From contig JAHELQ010000077.1 of NCBI GenBank assembly GCA_024644125.1, forward strand, positions 1 through 14,999: 14,999 bases of DNA, in the 5' to 3' direction. The position numbers and the translations under genes were made by a program. This DNA comes from Candidatus Aminicenantota bacterium. GTDB lineage: Bacteria; Acidobacteriota; Aminicenantia; UBA2199. Shown one piece after another: positions 1-7,868 of the stretch. The notes under the pieces are model-generated. The model was not told the DNA's origin. It did no database searches and was given only the letters and a program-made list of their open reading frames with translations. Within the stretch, counting starts at the first letter, position 1. Each line of letters opens with the position of its first letter.

Positions 1-1
1 C

Positions 2-3000
2 CACACCCAACCTCCGGTTTCGCAAGAGGCCACCGTGCCGGCCCAAATCCGGCGGATCACCGTCCAATGTCCAGATCGCGCGGCTCTCTCGTCCGACGAG
101 GGGGAGATTTCCTATGGCTGGCTGGACAGGGCCTCCGACGCGTTGGCGGGTCGTTTGAAACAGTTGGGGATGGGAACTGATCGGTTGGCGGCGTTGTTGA
201 TGCCCCGGTCGCCCTTGATGGCGGTGGTGATTCTCGGAGTCTGGAAAGCCGGCGGCGCGTATATCCCGCTGCGGTTCGAAGATCCCCCCCAACGGGTCGC
301 CGGGATATTGGCGGACGCGTGCCCCACCGCCGTTTTTACATGCGCCCCTGGCGCGCCTCACACCGGTTTGGTTGGCTTCGACGGTCCGGTGGTGGATGTG
401 TCGGGTATTTTTATCCATAACATGCCCGAATGCGAACGTGTCGATGCCATAGGCTCCAGTCCGGAGGCCTTGGCCTATGTGATCTACACTTCCGGCTCCA
501 CCGGGCGGCCCAAGGGGGCGATGGTGGAGCACAAAGGGATGTTGAACCATATCGACGCCAAAATCGCGGATTTGGGCGTAACCCCCCAATCCATCATCGC
601 CCAAAACGCCTCCCATACCTTCGATATATCCGTTTGGCAATTTTTCACCGCCCTGGCGGTGGGGGGGAAAACAATCGTCTACAAAAACGAGACCATTTTG
701 GACGCCGCCCGCTTCCTGGAACTTGTAACGGCCCATTGCCTTACCATTCTGGAGGTGGTCCCCTCCTATCTATCGGTTTTGCTGGAGGTGGCGGGCCCCG
801 CGATGGTGGAGTCTCTGGCGCGCTCCTTGAAACTCCTGTTGGTGACTGGGGAAACAGTGAAGCCTGAATTGATCAATCAATGGTTCGAGACCTTTCCCCG
901 GATCCCGGTGATGAACGCCTATGGTCCCACGGAGGCCTCCGACGACATTTGCCACCATCTGATGAAGGGGCCAGAGAGGGGAGAACGCGTTCCGGTGGGA
1001 CGTCCCCTGCGCAATCTAATCGTCACTGTGTTGGGTGCCCGCCACTGTCTACTCCCCCAGGGAGTAAAAGGGGAGATTTGTGTGTCCGGGGTGGGCGTGG
1101 GGCGCGGATATTTGAACGATCCTGAGAAGACCGCCACCGCCTTCGTGGCGGATCCCTTTTCCGAAGATCCGCGGGCCCGGATGTATAAAACCGGCGATGT
1201 GGGCCGCTTTATGCCGGACGGGGTAGTGGATTTTTTCGGCCGCCAGGACCAACAGGTGAAAATTCGCGGTTTCCGCATCGAGCTGGAGGAGATCGAACGG
1301 CATATTTCCCGCCATCCGGCGGTGAAGAAGAACATTGTGGTGGATGTGGCGGACGATGCGGGCAACACGTTTCTGTGCGCCTTTATCCAGACGCTGCCGG
1401 ACACTGGCGTCGCGCCCGTCAAGGAGCACGTGGCCGCCTATGTGCCAGACTACATGGTCCCCGCCCGGTTTGAGCAGATCGACATGTTTCCCTTGACCGC
1501 CAATGGTAAAATCGACCGCAAGCGGTTGCGGGCCATGGCTCTGGAAAGCGGAGACACTATTCCCTTCCTGTCCAGCCAGAGCCTTCAAGAGGTGTTGGCC
1601 CGCCGGCGGAAGAATCCTCTGGACGAGATCGCGGAGGAATTGGACAACGAAGCCATTGTCATCCAACGCCACGCCGGCGCTACCAATCGCGCGTTGTTTC
1701 CATTGAGCCAGATTCAGAAAACCATCTACAATACCGAAAAAGTCTTTCCCGGGACCACTGCGGAAGTCAATTGCGGCGTCGTTATCTATCCACGGTTGTT
1801 GAACAGGGAATTGTTGAAGGAGTCGATCCGGGAGACAATTAGGCGGCAACCGGGTTTGCGCCTACGTTTGGTGGAAATCGAAAATTCCGGTCAAACCATC
1901 CCCGCCCAATACATTCACGGACCGGAGGATGTGGATATCGAACACCTGGATTTCAGCGACGACGCGGACGGCACACGGCTCAACCGTTGGATCGACGGGC
2001 AACGGAACCTGCCGTTCGGGCTCGTTGACCGCAGACTCTATTTTTTCGCCATCCTGACCCTCTCCGACGGTCGTTCTGGCTATTTTATCAAATCACATCA
2101 TCTGGTTTCGGACGGCTGGAGTTATTCGTTGATGCTGAGCGGCATCGACGCTGTCTACGCCGGTCTGGAAAGCGGAAACCCCCAAACGGCCCCCGCCGTT
2201 ACAGCCTATGACCGGTATGTGGATGACGAATTGGATTATCTACACTCCCCCAAGGCCGCCGGCCACCTGGAGTATTGGTTGGAATCGTTGGCTCACACCT
2301 CCGTCATCCGGCCCTGGGAGCCGAAGTATCCGGTGGAGGGGATCGGCATCCGGCATTTCAGCCGCCTGCTGGCCGAAGATATAGCGCAGTTGGTGTCGGA
2401 CTTCACCACTGAGCGCAATACGACGCAGTATATGGTGGTGTTGGCGGCGTTGGCCCTATGTTTGGCCCAGTGGAACCAGTCGCCGGACATGGTCATTGGA
2501 TCTGTGTCCCATGGACGTTATCGAAAAGATCTGAAACCAATGGTGGGCGTCACCATCAATTCCATGCCGCTGGCCATCCGGGTGGACCCGGCGCGATCGT
2601 TTCGCCAATTGGCGACTGGGGATTGTTACGGTTTGCTGTTCAAAGCGCTTCGCCATCAACGGTTTCCCTTCTCTTTGATGGGCTCCCGATTACGGAGCCG
2701 TCACGGCGTGGATCCCCGTCATCTGCTGCAAGTCAATCTGGTGGATCATCCCTCTGTGGCGACTGAAAACTTCGACTCCATCCGCTTGTTTCCCACCCAG
2801 GATCCAATCCCCCTGTCCATCCATATCAATCCCTCGAAGAACCGTAGCTGCGGTGGTCTGGAGCTGGCCTACCTGGCGCAGGAGAGATTTTTCCGCCAAA
2901 AGGATATCGACCGTTTGCACCAGAGCGTTGCCGCCATATTGCGGTCCGTTCTCCAGGAGCCCGAACGGCCGCTTGCCGACATTATTCGCGATTTGCCTCC

Positions 3001-4354
3001 CGACGGGAGCGAGATCGAGCGGCGCTTGCTGCGGCTGGAGAGGGTGGAGAAGGCTCTGGTCTCGCCGCCCTTTGTATTTATCGAGACCACAGGCGCCGTC
3101 ACCGAAGCCGAATGTGTCGCCGCGCTGCCTCCGGCGGATCGGTCGCGAGATTTTCGTTTCGTCGCAGTAGCGGAGATCCCGGCCGTGATTCCGACTACCC
3201 TGGAATTGGACGCCCTGCTCTCCCAGGGGGCGAACCGTCCCACCGATCCGCAACAAATCCAATTGGCGGCGTTGTGGGCGGAAGTGTTGGCTATCGATGA
3301 GTCCATCCTCACCCCCCAATCGGACTTCTTTCAATGCGGCGGCCAATCGCTGAAAGCCACAGTGTTGAACTCCAAAATTCAGCGGCAATTCCAGGTGAAT
3401 ATCCCGTTGGCGCGGCTGTTCGACACGCCGGTCCTGGCGGATATGGCGGATTTAATCAAACAAGCGGGGGACAGGGCTTCGCGCGCAGTTCCCGGCAATC
3501 TTGTACCTTTGAAAAAAGGATCCGCCAGCCACCGCTATCTCTTCCTGGTGCATGCCGGATCCGGAGAAGTGGAGCATTATCTGGAATTGGCCAAACAATT
3601 GGATCCCTCGTTTTACGTTTGGGGCTTACGGGCCGATCCCATCCACAACCTGACTCCCGAGAACCGCACCATTCGTCAACTGGCGGAAACCTACCTGGGG
3701 CAAATCAAGAAGCTGTGCCCACATGGCCCTTACTATCTGGGGGGATTGTGCATCGGCGGTGTGATCGCCTACGAAATGATTCGCCTTCTCGAAGAGCGAG
3801 GGGAAGAGGCCCGTTTATTGGTGTTTGTGGATTCCGCCTTGTTCCCGTTGGAGACTGTCCCCTTCACTTTCCAGTCGGAATTGGATTGGGTGAAACGGCA
3901 TTTTTTCAACAAACAGATATTGGAAGACCTTGATGGCTCAACCGAATTGAAACAGATCTGGCCGCGCATTCTGGACGCTCTTGTCAAGCTGGACGTAGCG
4001 CCGGACACTATCCGGGGGGGGTTCCCCCAGGGAGTGGGTTTGGCCACCCCGGATTTCGAGAATCTCGATCTGGAAGGTTTGATCTATTACAACAATTTGG
4101 GCCGTACATTCCACAACGCGGTGGCCTCTTACATCCCCCCCGCGGCAATCAAGACCCCCATTCACAGCTTCATCGCCACCCAATCTCTTCACCGGGAGGT
4201 GTATAGACTGAGCTGGGGGGACTACGCCGCTGGAGGAATCGAGTTCGAAGATGTGGCAGGTGGGCATTTTACAGTGTTCGCCGCCCCTTATGTCGATTCC
4301 CTGGCCCGGAAGTTCAACGCCGCTTTGCAAAAAGCCGCGAATCGCGATGCGTAA
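2..4354 (+). CDS. Nonribosomal peptide synthetase, C-terminal part (A-C-[A scar]-T-TE), 5' truncated by window
   Basis: Terminal part of a multimodular NRPS, which activates an amino acid, condenses it and releases the peptide. The frame is open to the window edge, so the gene starts upstream; residue numbers here count from the GTG at 35. Adenylation domain (about 10-500): YTSGSTGRPKG 151-161, FDISVW 196-201, NAYGPTE 294-300, YKTGD 384-388, KIRGFRIE 409-416, NGKIDR 490-495. Condensation domain (about 553-985) has intact HHLVSDG at 688-694. Residues about 1005-1065 look like a degenerate A-domain C-terminal lobe. The carrier domain has GGQSL with phosphopantetheine Ser1105. The thioesterase (about 1165-1436) has Cys1239 in GLCIG, Asp1266 and His1411 as the likely triad. 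No carrier domain lies between the A and C domains (only about 55 linker residues). By hand alignment the specificity residues read D-I-W-E-L-T-A-D-D-K; the substrate is not assigned. Confidence 0.96.
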   Translation, partial: HTQPPVSQEATVPAQIRRITVQCPDRAALSSDEGEISYGWLDRASDALAGRLKQLGMGTDRLAALLMPRSPLMAVVILGVWKAGGAYIPLRFEDPPQRVAGILADACPTAVFTCAPGAPHTGLVGFDGPVVDVSGIFIHNMPECERVDAIGSSPEALAYVIYTSGSTGRPKGAMVEHKGMLNHIDAKIADLGVTPQSIIAQNASHTFDISVWQFFTALAVGGKTIVYKNETILDAARFLELVTAHCLTILEVVPSYLSVLLEVAGPAMVESLARSLKLLLVTGETVKPELINQWFETFPRIPVMNAYGPTEASDDICHHLMKGPERGERVPVGRPLRNLIVTVLGARHCLLPQGVKGEICVSGVGVGRGYLNDPEKTATAFVADPFSEDPRARMYKTGDVGRFMPDGVVDFFGRQDQQVKIRGFRIELEEIERHISRHPAVKKNIVVDVADDAGNTFLCAFIQTLPDTGVAPVKEHVAAYVPDYMVPARFEQIDMFPLTANGKIDRKRLRAMALESGDTIPFLSSQSLQEVLARRRKNPLDEIAEELDNEAIVIQRHAGATNRALFPLSQIQKTIYNTEKVFPGTTAEVNCGVVIYPRLLNRELLKESIRETIRRQPGLRLRLVEIENSGQTIPAQYIHGPEDVDIEHLDFSDDADGTRLNRWIDGQRNLPFGLVDRRLYFFAILTLSDGRSGYFIKSHHLVSDGWSYSLMLSGIDAVYAGLESGNPQTAPAVTAYDRYVDDELDYLHSPKAAGHLEYWLESLAHTSVIRPWEPKYPVEGIGIRHFSRLLAEDIAQLVSDFTTERNTTQYMVVLAALALCLAQWNQSPDMVIGSVSHGRYRKDLKPMVGVTINSMPLAIRVDPARSFRQLATGDCYGLLFKALRHQRFPFSLMGSRLRSRHGVDPRHLLQVNLVDHPSVATENFDSIRLFPTQDPIPLSIHINPSKNRSCGGLELAYLAQERFFRQKDIDRLHQSVAAILRSVLQEPERPLADIIRDLPPDGSEIERRLLRLERVEKALVSPPFVFIETTGAVTEAECVAALPPADRSRDFRFVAVAEIPAVIPTTLELDALLSQGANRPTDPQQIQLAALWAEVLAIDESILTPQSDFFQCGGQSLKATVLNSKIQRQFQVNIPLARLFDTPVLADMADLIKQAGDRASRAVPGNLVPLKKGSASHRYLFLVHAGSGEVEHYLELAKQLDPSFYVWGLRADPIHNLTPENRTIRQLAETYLGQIKKLCPHGPYYLGGLCIGGVIAYEMIRLLEERGEEARLLVFVDSALFPLETVPFTFQSELDWVKRHFFNKQILEDLDGSTELKQIWPRILDALVKLDVAPDTIRGGFPQGVGLATPDFENLDLEGLIYYNNLGRTFHNAVASYIPPAAIKTPIHSFIATQSLHREVYRLSWGDYAAGGIEFEDVAGGHFTVFAAPYVDSLARKFNAALQKAANRDA

Positions 4355-4401
4355 TTGTACTCCCGGTTGCTTTATCATAAAATAGTTATTTGGAGGAACA
4401 T

Positions 4402-5436
4402 ATGAAACGAATCCTAACACTCATTCTTTTAACGCTAGCCATTTTCCCCTTGTATTCGGAAACCATCGGCGTATTGCCTATCGTTCTGGAGCCGGACATG
4501 ATCCGGGTCCAGGATGGCGAGATGTTCGTGGTGGAGAAGGCGGGCATTTTCATCTTCAATCTCGAAGACTTGAAATTGAAAAAATATTTCGGTCGTATGG
4601 GTGAGGGCCCGAAAGAATTCAAGAATTCACTCAATTTTTCCAACACCGTTCGCGTCTATCCCGACCATCTATTGGTGGAAAGCGCCGACAAGATTTCCAG
4701 GTTCACAAGAAAAGGCGAATTTATCGACATGCAAAAGAAACTGCCCCGCGCTTACAAAGTCGTTCCGGTTGGGGATCATTTTGTTATCCTCCATCTCCAA
4801 TACGGGGACAAGGTCGCCAATTTGACCCTGTCGTTGTGCGATGCCGCCATGAAGCCCGTCAAGGAAATCTATCGACAGCCTTTTTCCCAGAAAGTCGGCC
4901 GCGTGCTGGAATGCATTCCCGACGCATTGCATTTTTGCGTGTATCAGGACAACATTTTTGTCGAAAAGTCACCCGAGGGATTTGTTGTGGATGTCTATGA
5001 CGCCAAAGGGGAAAAATTGCGCAGGATTCAGCACAACATGGAACCTGTGGCGGTCGGGGAAGCTCACAAAAAGCAGGCGCTGGACATCATGAAGAACGAT
5101 CCGGTGGCTAAGATCGGCGGTTGGGAAAAGTTCGAGAAAATGTACACATTCGATTTTCCAGTTACGCTTCCGGCTATCAAGAATATCTCCGCTTCCGGCG
5201 ATCGCTTGTACGTCCAAACCTATGTGGTGGACAAGGGTAACTATCAATTTCTGGTATTGGACCTGGAAGGAAAGATTCTGAAGACAGTGTTTCTTCCAGT
5301 GGGCGTTCCCATGCGTTACATGTATCAAATCGCCGGCGTGGAGGAGAAATATTATTCCATTCACAACGGAAAAATCTACTACATCGACGAAGACGACGAG
5401 AAAGATGAATATGTGATTCGCGTCGAAACCATTTAA
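4402..5436 (+). CDS. Secreted 6-bladed beta-propeller family protein
   Basis: A 344-residue protein starting at the ATG at 4402, chosen because GGAGGAA (4392-4398) sits just upstream; an in-frame TTG at 4390 overlaps that ribosome-binding site and is unlikely. Residues 1-19 are a basic then strongly hydrophobic signal peptide ending near LYS-ET, with no lipobox, so the product is probably exported or periplasmic. GRMGEGPKEFK at 64-74 matches the G-x-x-G-x-G-P-x-E-F signature of the '6-bladed beta-propeller' family, and the rest is beta-strand-like with repeated hydrophobic/aromatic alternation. The family has no defined reaction. It begins 47 bases after the NRPS stop with no visible terminator between, so co-transcription is likely, but a role in peptide export or binding is only conjecture. 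Confidence 0.85.
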   Translation: MKRILTLILLTLAIFPLYSETIGVLPIVLEPDMIRVQDGEMFVVEKAGIFIFNLEDLKLKKYFGRMGEGPKEFKNSLNFSNTVRVYPDHLLVESADKISRFTRKGEFIDMQKKLPRAYKVVPVGDHFVILHLQYGDKVANLTLSLCDAAMKPVKEIYRQPFSQKVGRVLECIPDALHFCVYQDNIFVEKSPEGFVVDVYDAKGEKLRRIQHNMEPVAVGEAHKKQALDIMKNDPVAKIGGWEKFEKMYTFDFPVTLPAIKNISASGDRLYVQTYVVDKGNYQFLVLDLEGKILKTVFLPVGVPMRYMYQIAGVEEKYYSIHNGKIYYIDEDDEKDEYVIRVETI

Positions 5437-5701
5437 TAAAAAGCGTTTCCAGCAATCTTCCTGAAGGGGAGCTTCGATATACCCTGGGAAAACGGGGAAT
5501 TTTAGACGGAAAAAAATCTATAGGACTATAAAGGAATTAAAATTCTAACCGTTCCAGAGTAAAATGATGGGTAGAAGGAGTAATGAACCGCATCTTAAGG
5601 CCGAGGGTCCAAATATCGCTATCGTTCCCGTTGATTTCCTGGCGGGGTGAAACGTATTGAATAACTAGCATTTGAACATATTTTCTCAAGGGGATTTTTT
5701 T
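5437..5701. other. Intergenic stretch before the methyltransferase gene
   Basis: 265 bases without a convincing gene. The 3' half can be read on the minus strand as a short frame (5537-5725), but it runs into the methyltransferase start and has no ribosome-binding site. A weak promoter-like pair (TTGATT, then TATTGA after 18 bases, about 5631-5660) lies upstream of the methyltransferase. It is too poor to call. No terminator hairpin was seen after the propeller gene. Confidence 0.4.
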
Positions 5702-6409
5702 ATGTACAAAACCACGAACAACCATTCGGAAAAACGGGAATATTTTGATTGGGATTCCTATTTTTCCAATATAGATTCAGAACACATCGCATCAGAGGCC
5801 GACGCCCGGGAGATTTTTTTCCGGTTGCGGGAATTGGCCAAAGAGGACAGCGCCAGGCTGGGATTCACGTTGAGTAAATTGTTCCGCGGCCTCTTACGCG
5901 ATTCCGGCATCGGCCGGAACCCAGACATTCTCGAATTGGGGGCCGCTACAGGATTTCTCACCCGCTTGCTCATGACCCATTTCGGAGGCAGAGGCGTGTT
6001 GGTGGATAAGAACGACGCCTCGTTCAAAGCCTACGACAAGATGAACGATCCGTTGAAAAACAACATCGAATATGTGCTCGAGGATATATTTAAACTGTCG
6101 TTGGACCGCCGCTTCGATATCGTGTGCAGTTTCGGCCTTATCGAACATTTCATCGACAAGGCCCCCGTGTTGGATGTCCATCGGAAATTCGCCTCCCCCA
6201 ACGGCAACATCATTATTCTGGTCCCTCTGGACAGTATCTTGACCCGCATGTTCCTGGAGGTCCACCCGGAATTGAATCTTGGGTACCGGGAATTGCTGAC
6301 CATCAAGGAATTGAAGCAGATACTGGAGCGGAGCGGCCTTCATGTGGCAGCCACTGGAACCACCTCCGGCTACGCCTACGACATCGCCGGCGCCATCTGC
6401 CATATCTAA
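5702..6409 (+). CDS. Class I SAM-dependent methyltransferase
   Basis: A 235-residue protein. The ATG at 5702 is preceded by AAGGGG about 8 bases upstream; an in-frame TTG at 5672 lacks such a site. Known family features that can be seen: motif I LELGAATGF (77-85) for SAM binding, the acidic end of strand beta2 (VDKND, Asp102), EDIF (127-130) contacting the adenine, and FDIVCSFGLIEHF (138-150) as the motif IV/post-IV segment of Methyltransf_11/25-type enzymes. The C-terminal half is a usual small cap region with no extra domain. The substrate cannot be read from the sequence. Its place downstream of an NRPS gene allows a tailoring role on the peptide, but 265 bases and a separate ribosome-binding site part it from the propeller gene, so this is inference. 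Confidence 0.88.
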   Translation: MYKTTNNHSEKREYFDWDSYFSNIDSEHIASEADAREIFFRLRELAKEDSARLGFTLSKLFRGLLRDSGIGRNPDILELGAATGFLTRLLMTHFGGRGVLVDKNDASFKAYDKMNDPLKNNIEYVLEDIFKLSLDRRFDIVCSFGLIEHFIDKAPVLDVHRKFASPNGNIIILVPLDSILTRMFLEVHPELNLGYRELLTIKELKQILERSGLHVAATGTTSGYAYDIAGAICHI

Positions 6410-6873
6410 GCGCATAGAGCCGGAGTGCAGGACAACTCTCCCGTCGCCACCTTTTTCAGCCTCCGGCTGACGCTAAAATCCGGTTATCCAGCCATTGGAT
6501 ACTTTGACGGTGTCGATGGCGCGGAGACGGTCGGCGGAATGGGAAGATCGTATCGCAGGTTGAGAGTGTGGTGTAACGAAGCCTCTTTCGGGTGAGTCGA
6601 ACCGGGCTTCGTTCAAATTAATTTTTCGGCAGGTTATTCTCAAAATTGAAGATTTGTCTCTCGCATCGCGACTCGGACTACCATCGGAGCCTCCGATCGA
6701 CGCTTCTTACCGAAGAAGATGCTACCGATCCTGCGCTCTCACTCCTGATCATTCTTGCCTGTCCCCCTTTTTTCCTTTTTTCATTTTAATCAAATGAAAG
6801 CCATGACATAAAATGAGGAAGATGGGGTTCGTTAGGCGCTTACATTTGTTCGAATGATTATCGAGTCTCTCTT
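6410..6873. other. 464-base gap between convergent genes
   Basis: No supported gene on either strand. It holds a possible terminator hairpin (6575-6613), a short palindrome ATCGGAG-C-CTCCGAT (6683-6697), a pyrimidine-rich run (about 6763-6782) and an AT hairpin TTTCATTT/AAATGAAA with a 5-base loop (6779-6799). GC-richer sequence at the left gives way to AT-rich sequence near 6780, matching the composition of the methyltransferase/HEAT cassette. The left edge of that imported block therefore probably lies in this gap. I saw no clear direct repeat, transposase remnant or tRNA. Confidence 0.5.
6575..6626 (+). terminator. Possible terminator after the methyltransferase gene
   Basis: AACGAAGCC (6575-6583) pairs perfectly with GGCTTCGTT (6605-6613), with TTCG/CGAA able to pair inside the 21-base loop. 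The hairpin is followed by CAAATTAATTTTT. The T run does not directly abut the stem and the site is 165 bases past the stop codon, so it is only a candidate. Confidence 0.3.
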
Positions 6874-7863
6874 CTAGAAAAGGTTGAGTTGTCTCTCGGT
6901 TCTCGGAATTTTAATACTTATGGTCCGATCACCTAGAATTTGATTGTAGATTGCTATCAGCTCTTTTTCATCAAAGGATTCTATAAATCTAAACGCTGAA
7001 GCAGCTAAATATTCTCGGTTTTCTTCGAATGCAATCCATCGCCTTCCGTTATCTTCCGCCGCCTCTCCGGTTGTATTTGACCCAGCGAAAATATCCAGGA
7101 CAAGATCTCCGGGATCAGTTAAAAATCTAATAAAAAAAGCCGGTAACGATTTAGGGAAACGAGCCGGGTGACTTTTGATTCCGGCAATTTTGCAAGAGTT
7201 AAGATATTTTGAGTTACTTTCGGAATTTGGAATTTGGAGCAAATTGGATGGAATAGCTCCGCCATTATCATTATTGAAATTTTCAGATATGTCGTGCCCA
7301 GATGGCCTTAGTTTTGGTCTATAGTATTTTTCACCGGAACTCAACAATTTTTTCATTCGCTCGGAATATGGGACAAGAACATTTTTGACATTCGCTTTTG
7401 GAAAATCACTTCTGGAAAACCACCAGATTGTATTTACGGAATCTTTGGTTCTTATTTTTCTCTTATTGACCCATTCTATTGGCGATGGAAGCTTCGACGG
7501 ATTGAACCAAAAAAATTCCTCAGCCAACTTGAATCCAATTTCCTCACAGAATTTGATGAGTATTTTGTAGTTGTACAAAGATCTGATAGGTTTTCCTTTT
7601 TCGTAAGCTCCTCCCAGGTCCAGCACAAAACTTCCGCTTTCAGAGAGAACTGTCATTATCTTCCAGGCAAACTCAGCAAGCCAATCAACATAATCTTTTT
7701 GGTTTACATTTCCATACTCTTTAGCTCTTTGTAAAGAAAACGGCGGAGATGTCATCACAAGATTAATAGAATTTTTTTCAAGTTTATCAAGCAGTTCAAG
7801 AGAATTCCCGACATATGCCTGACCATAATCTGTACTATAAAGAGATTCCAGTTTATTGATCAT
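6874..7863 (-). CDS. Beta-class DNA methyltransferase (probably N4-cytosine) of a restriction-modification pair
   Basis: A 329-residue protein starting at the ATG at 7863, five bases after the stop of the upstream HEAT-repeat gene; a longer frame to 8019 only overlaps that gene. The catalytic motif IV TSPPF (38-42) comes before the SAM-binding motif I DIFAGSNTT (257-265), the permuted order of beta-class amino-methyltransferases. S/T-S-P-P is typical of N4-cytosine enzymes, although some N6-adenine enzymes share it. RPSGHDIS (187-193 region) and HPARFP (232-237) are conserved elements often seen in this group. The reaction would be methyl transfer from SAM to a base in a specific site, protecting DNA from the partner nuclease. 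The gene is clearly AT-richer than the NRPS and lyase genes, which suggests transfer. No good ribosome-binding site is visible, so translation may be coupled to the upstream gene. Confidence 0.93.
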   Translation of the reverse strand: MINKLESLYSTDYGQAYVGNSLELLDKLEKNSINLVMTSPPFSLQRAKEYGNVNQKDYVDWLAEFAWKIMTVLSESGSFVLDLGGAYEKGKPIRSLYNYKILIKFCEEIGFKLAEEFFWFNPSKLPSPIEWVNKRKIRTKDSVNTIWWFSRSDFPKANVKNVLVPYSERMKKLLSSGEKYYRPKLRPSGHDISENFNNDNGGAIPSNLLQIPNSESNSKYLNSCKIAGIKSHPARFPKSLPAFFIRFLTDPGDLVLDIFAGSNTTGEAAEDNGRRWIAFEENREYLAASAFRFIESFDEKELIAIYNQILGDRTISIKIPRTERQLNLF

Positions 7864-7868
7864 GGCAC

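Noticed and set aside
1049..1849. Long minus-strand open frame (266 codons) inside the NRPS gene
   Set aside because: It is antisense to a region with continuous adenylation-domain motifs; long antisense frames are expected in GC-rich codons.
2690..3388. Minus-strand open frame (232 codons) opposite the condensation/carrier region
   Set aside because: No domain signature; the plus strand carries the clear NRPS coding sequence.
5537..5725. Minus-strand 62-codon frame ending in aromatic-rich residues with a final Phe, reminiscent of an outer-membrane barrel C-terminus
   Set aside because: It overlaps the well-supported methyltransferase start, has no ribosome-binding site and no recognisable domain; the resemblance is too slight to call even a relic.
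6683..6697. Palindrome ATCGGAG-C-CTCCGAT
   Set aside because: Single copy, no neighbouring gene start or U tract; no support for an operator or terminator.
6779..6799. Perfect 8-base AT hairpin with 5-base loop downstream of the DNA methyltransferase gene
   Set aside because: On the minus strand it is followed by A and G rather than a T run, so it is not a convincing terminator; AT-rich hairpins arise easily by chance.
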